Shown here: in pieces, positions 63,889 to 64,000 of the stretch
Numbering within the stretch: position 1 is the first letter of the stretch
Layout: each line of letters starts with the position of its first letter
NCBI RefSeq assembly: GCF_958301595.1
Contig: NZ_CATQJU010000001.1
Span: forward strand, 1,550,001-1,614,000
Length of the DNA stretch: 64,000 nt
From: Porphyromonas vaginalis
GTDB lineage: Bacteria; Bacteroidota; Bacteroidia; Bacteroidales; Porphyromonadaceae
Direction: 5' to 3'
Position numbers and translations under genes: made by a program
The notes under the pieces: model-generated
Seen by the model: the letters and a program-made list of their open reading frames with translations, nothing else
Database searches by the model: none
What the model was told of the DNA's origin: nothing

Positions 63889-64000
63889 ATGGTTGAGCAG
63901 TTAGCACTCTGGGAGCGAGACGCTTTTTTAGCCATCAATGCGGCGCACACGCCTTATTGGGACGCTTTTATGTATCTCATCTCTTCGCGCTGGCCGTGGA
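63889..64000 (+). CDS. PAP2-family phosphatase, N-terminus (runs off window)
   Basis: The ATG at 63889 opens MVEQLALWERDAFLAINAAH followed by TPYWDAFMYLISSRWPW, the typical start of PAP2-type undecaprenyl-diphosphatase-like proteins in Bacteroidetes. The catalytic motifs lie beyond the right edge. Spacing of 57 bp to the batE-like gene suggests cotranscription. Confidence 0.75.
   Translation, partial: MVEQLALWERDAFLAINAAHTPYWDAFMYLISSRWPW

Overview
The window reads as a chromosome segment from a member of the Bacteroidales, most likely a moderate-GC Porphyromonas of the asaccharolytica/uenonis type (inference). The evidence is a PorZ homologue next to an aminopeptidase C gene (the P. gingivalis arrangement), a type IX secretion (T9SS) sorting domain, promoters of the Bacteroidetes TTTG-N19/20-TAnnTTTG form, a set of glutamate-fermentation genes, and Bacteroidetes-specific families (DUF3822, DUF5063, DUF4252, BatE).

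Layout. 1-2.3 kb: a minus-strand operon of secreted proteins behind a cobalamin riboswitch and a good promoter. 2.7-8.9 kb: housekeeping genes recG, ispD, der, era, fabH, all minus. 9.18-9.36 kb: an array of 22-bp palindromic units. 9.35-23.21 kb: an integrative mobilizable element inserted in the last unit of that array. It carries two tandem tyrosine recombinases, a TetR/outer-membrane-protein cargo that is visibly AT-richer and partly decayed, an IS1634-like transposase, two excisionase-like HTH genes, a VapE-type ATPase, a large inverted repeat that could be a replication origin, a Toprim primase and a MobV relaxase. 23.4-28.4 kb: a plus-strand operon (asd, DUF5063, 3'-5' exonuclease, rRNA methyltransferase, Sel1 protein, OsmC). 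28.5-31.2 kb: cobalamin-dependent class II ribonucleotide reductase. 31.7-43.5 kb: DUF4252 protein, universal stress protein, GH92-like lipoprotein, tRNA-Leu, PepC, PorZ, RdgB, YjbR, BirA, TrmH-type methyltransferase. 43.5-46.8 kb: a second palindromic array, two truncated leucine-rich-repeat paralogues and REP-like hairpins. 46.8-50.1 kb: dusB, rsmD, DUF3822, a hypothetical membrane-anchored protein and a MITE-like hairpin. 50.5-57.2 kb: glutamate mutase (glmS, glmL, glmE), methylaspartate ammonia-lyase, AtuA-like and DUF4387 genes behind a structured leader. 57.3-61.8 kb: a third palindromic array, then a TonB-dependent receptor/lipoprotein pair. 62-64 kb: rpsU, tRNA-Arg, BatE-like protein and the start of a PAP2 phosphatase.

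Two themes stand out. First, vitamin B12: a riboswitch-controlled surface-protein operon, a B12-dependent ribonucleotide reductase and a B12-dependent glutamate mutase all lie in the window, fitting an amino-acid fermenter that depends on imported cobalamin. Second, intergenic DNA is full of structured repeats. The clearest are three arrays of small palindromes spaced almost exactly 22 bp (two of them share one core, the third uses another), and the mobile element has used one array as its integration site. Positions were read by eye; no alignments or database searches were run.
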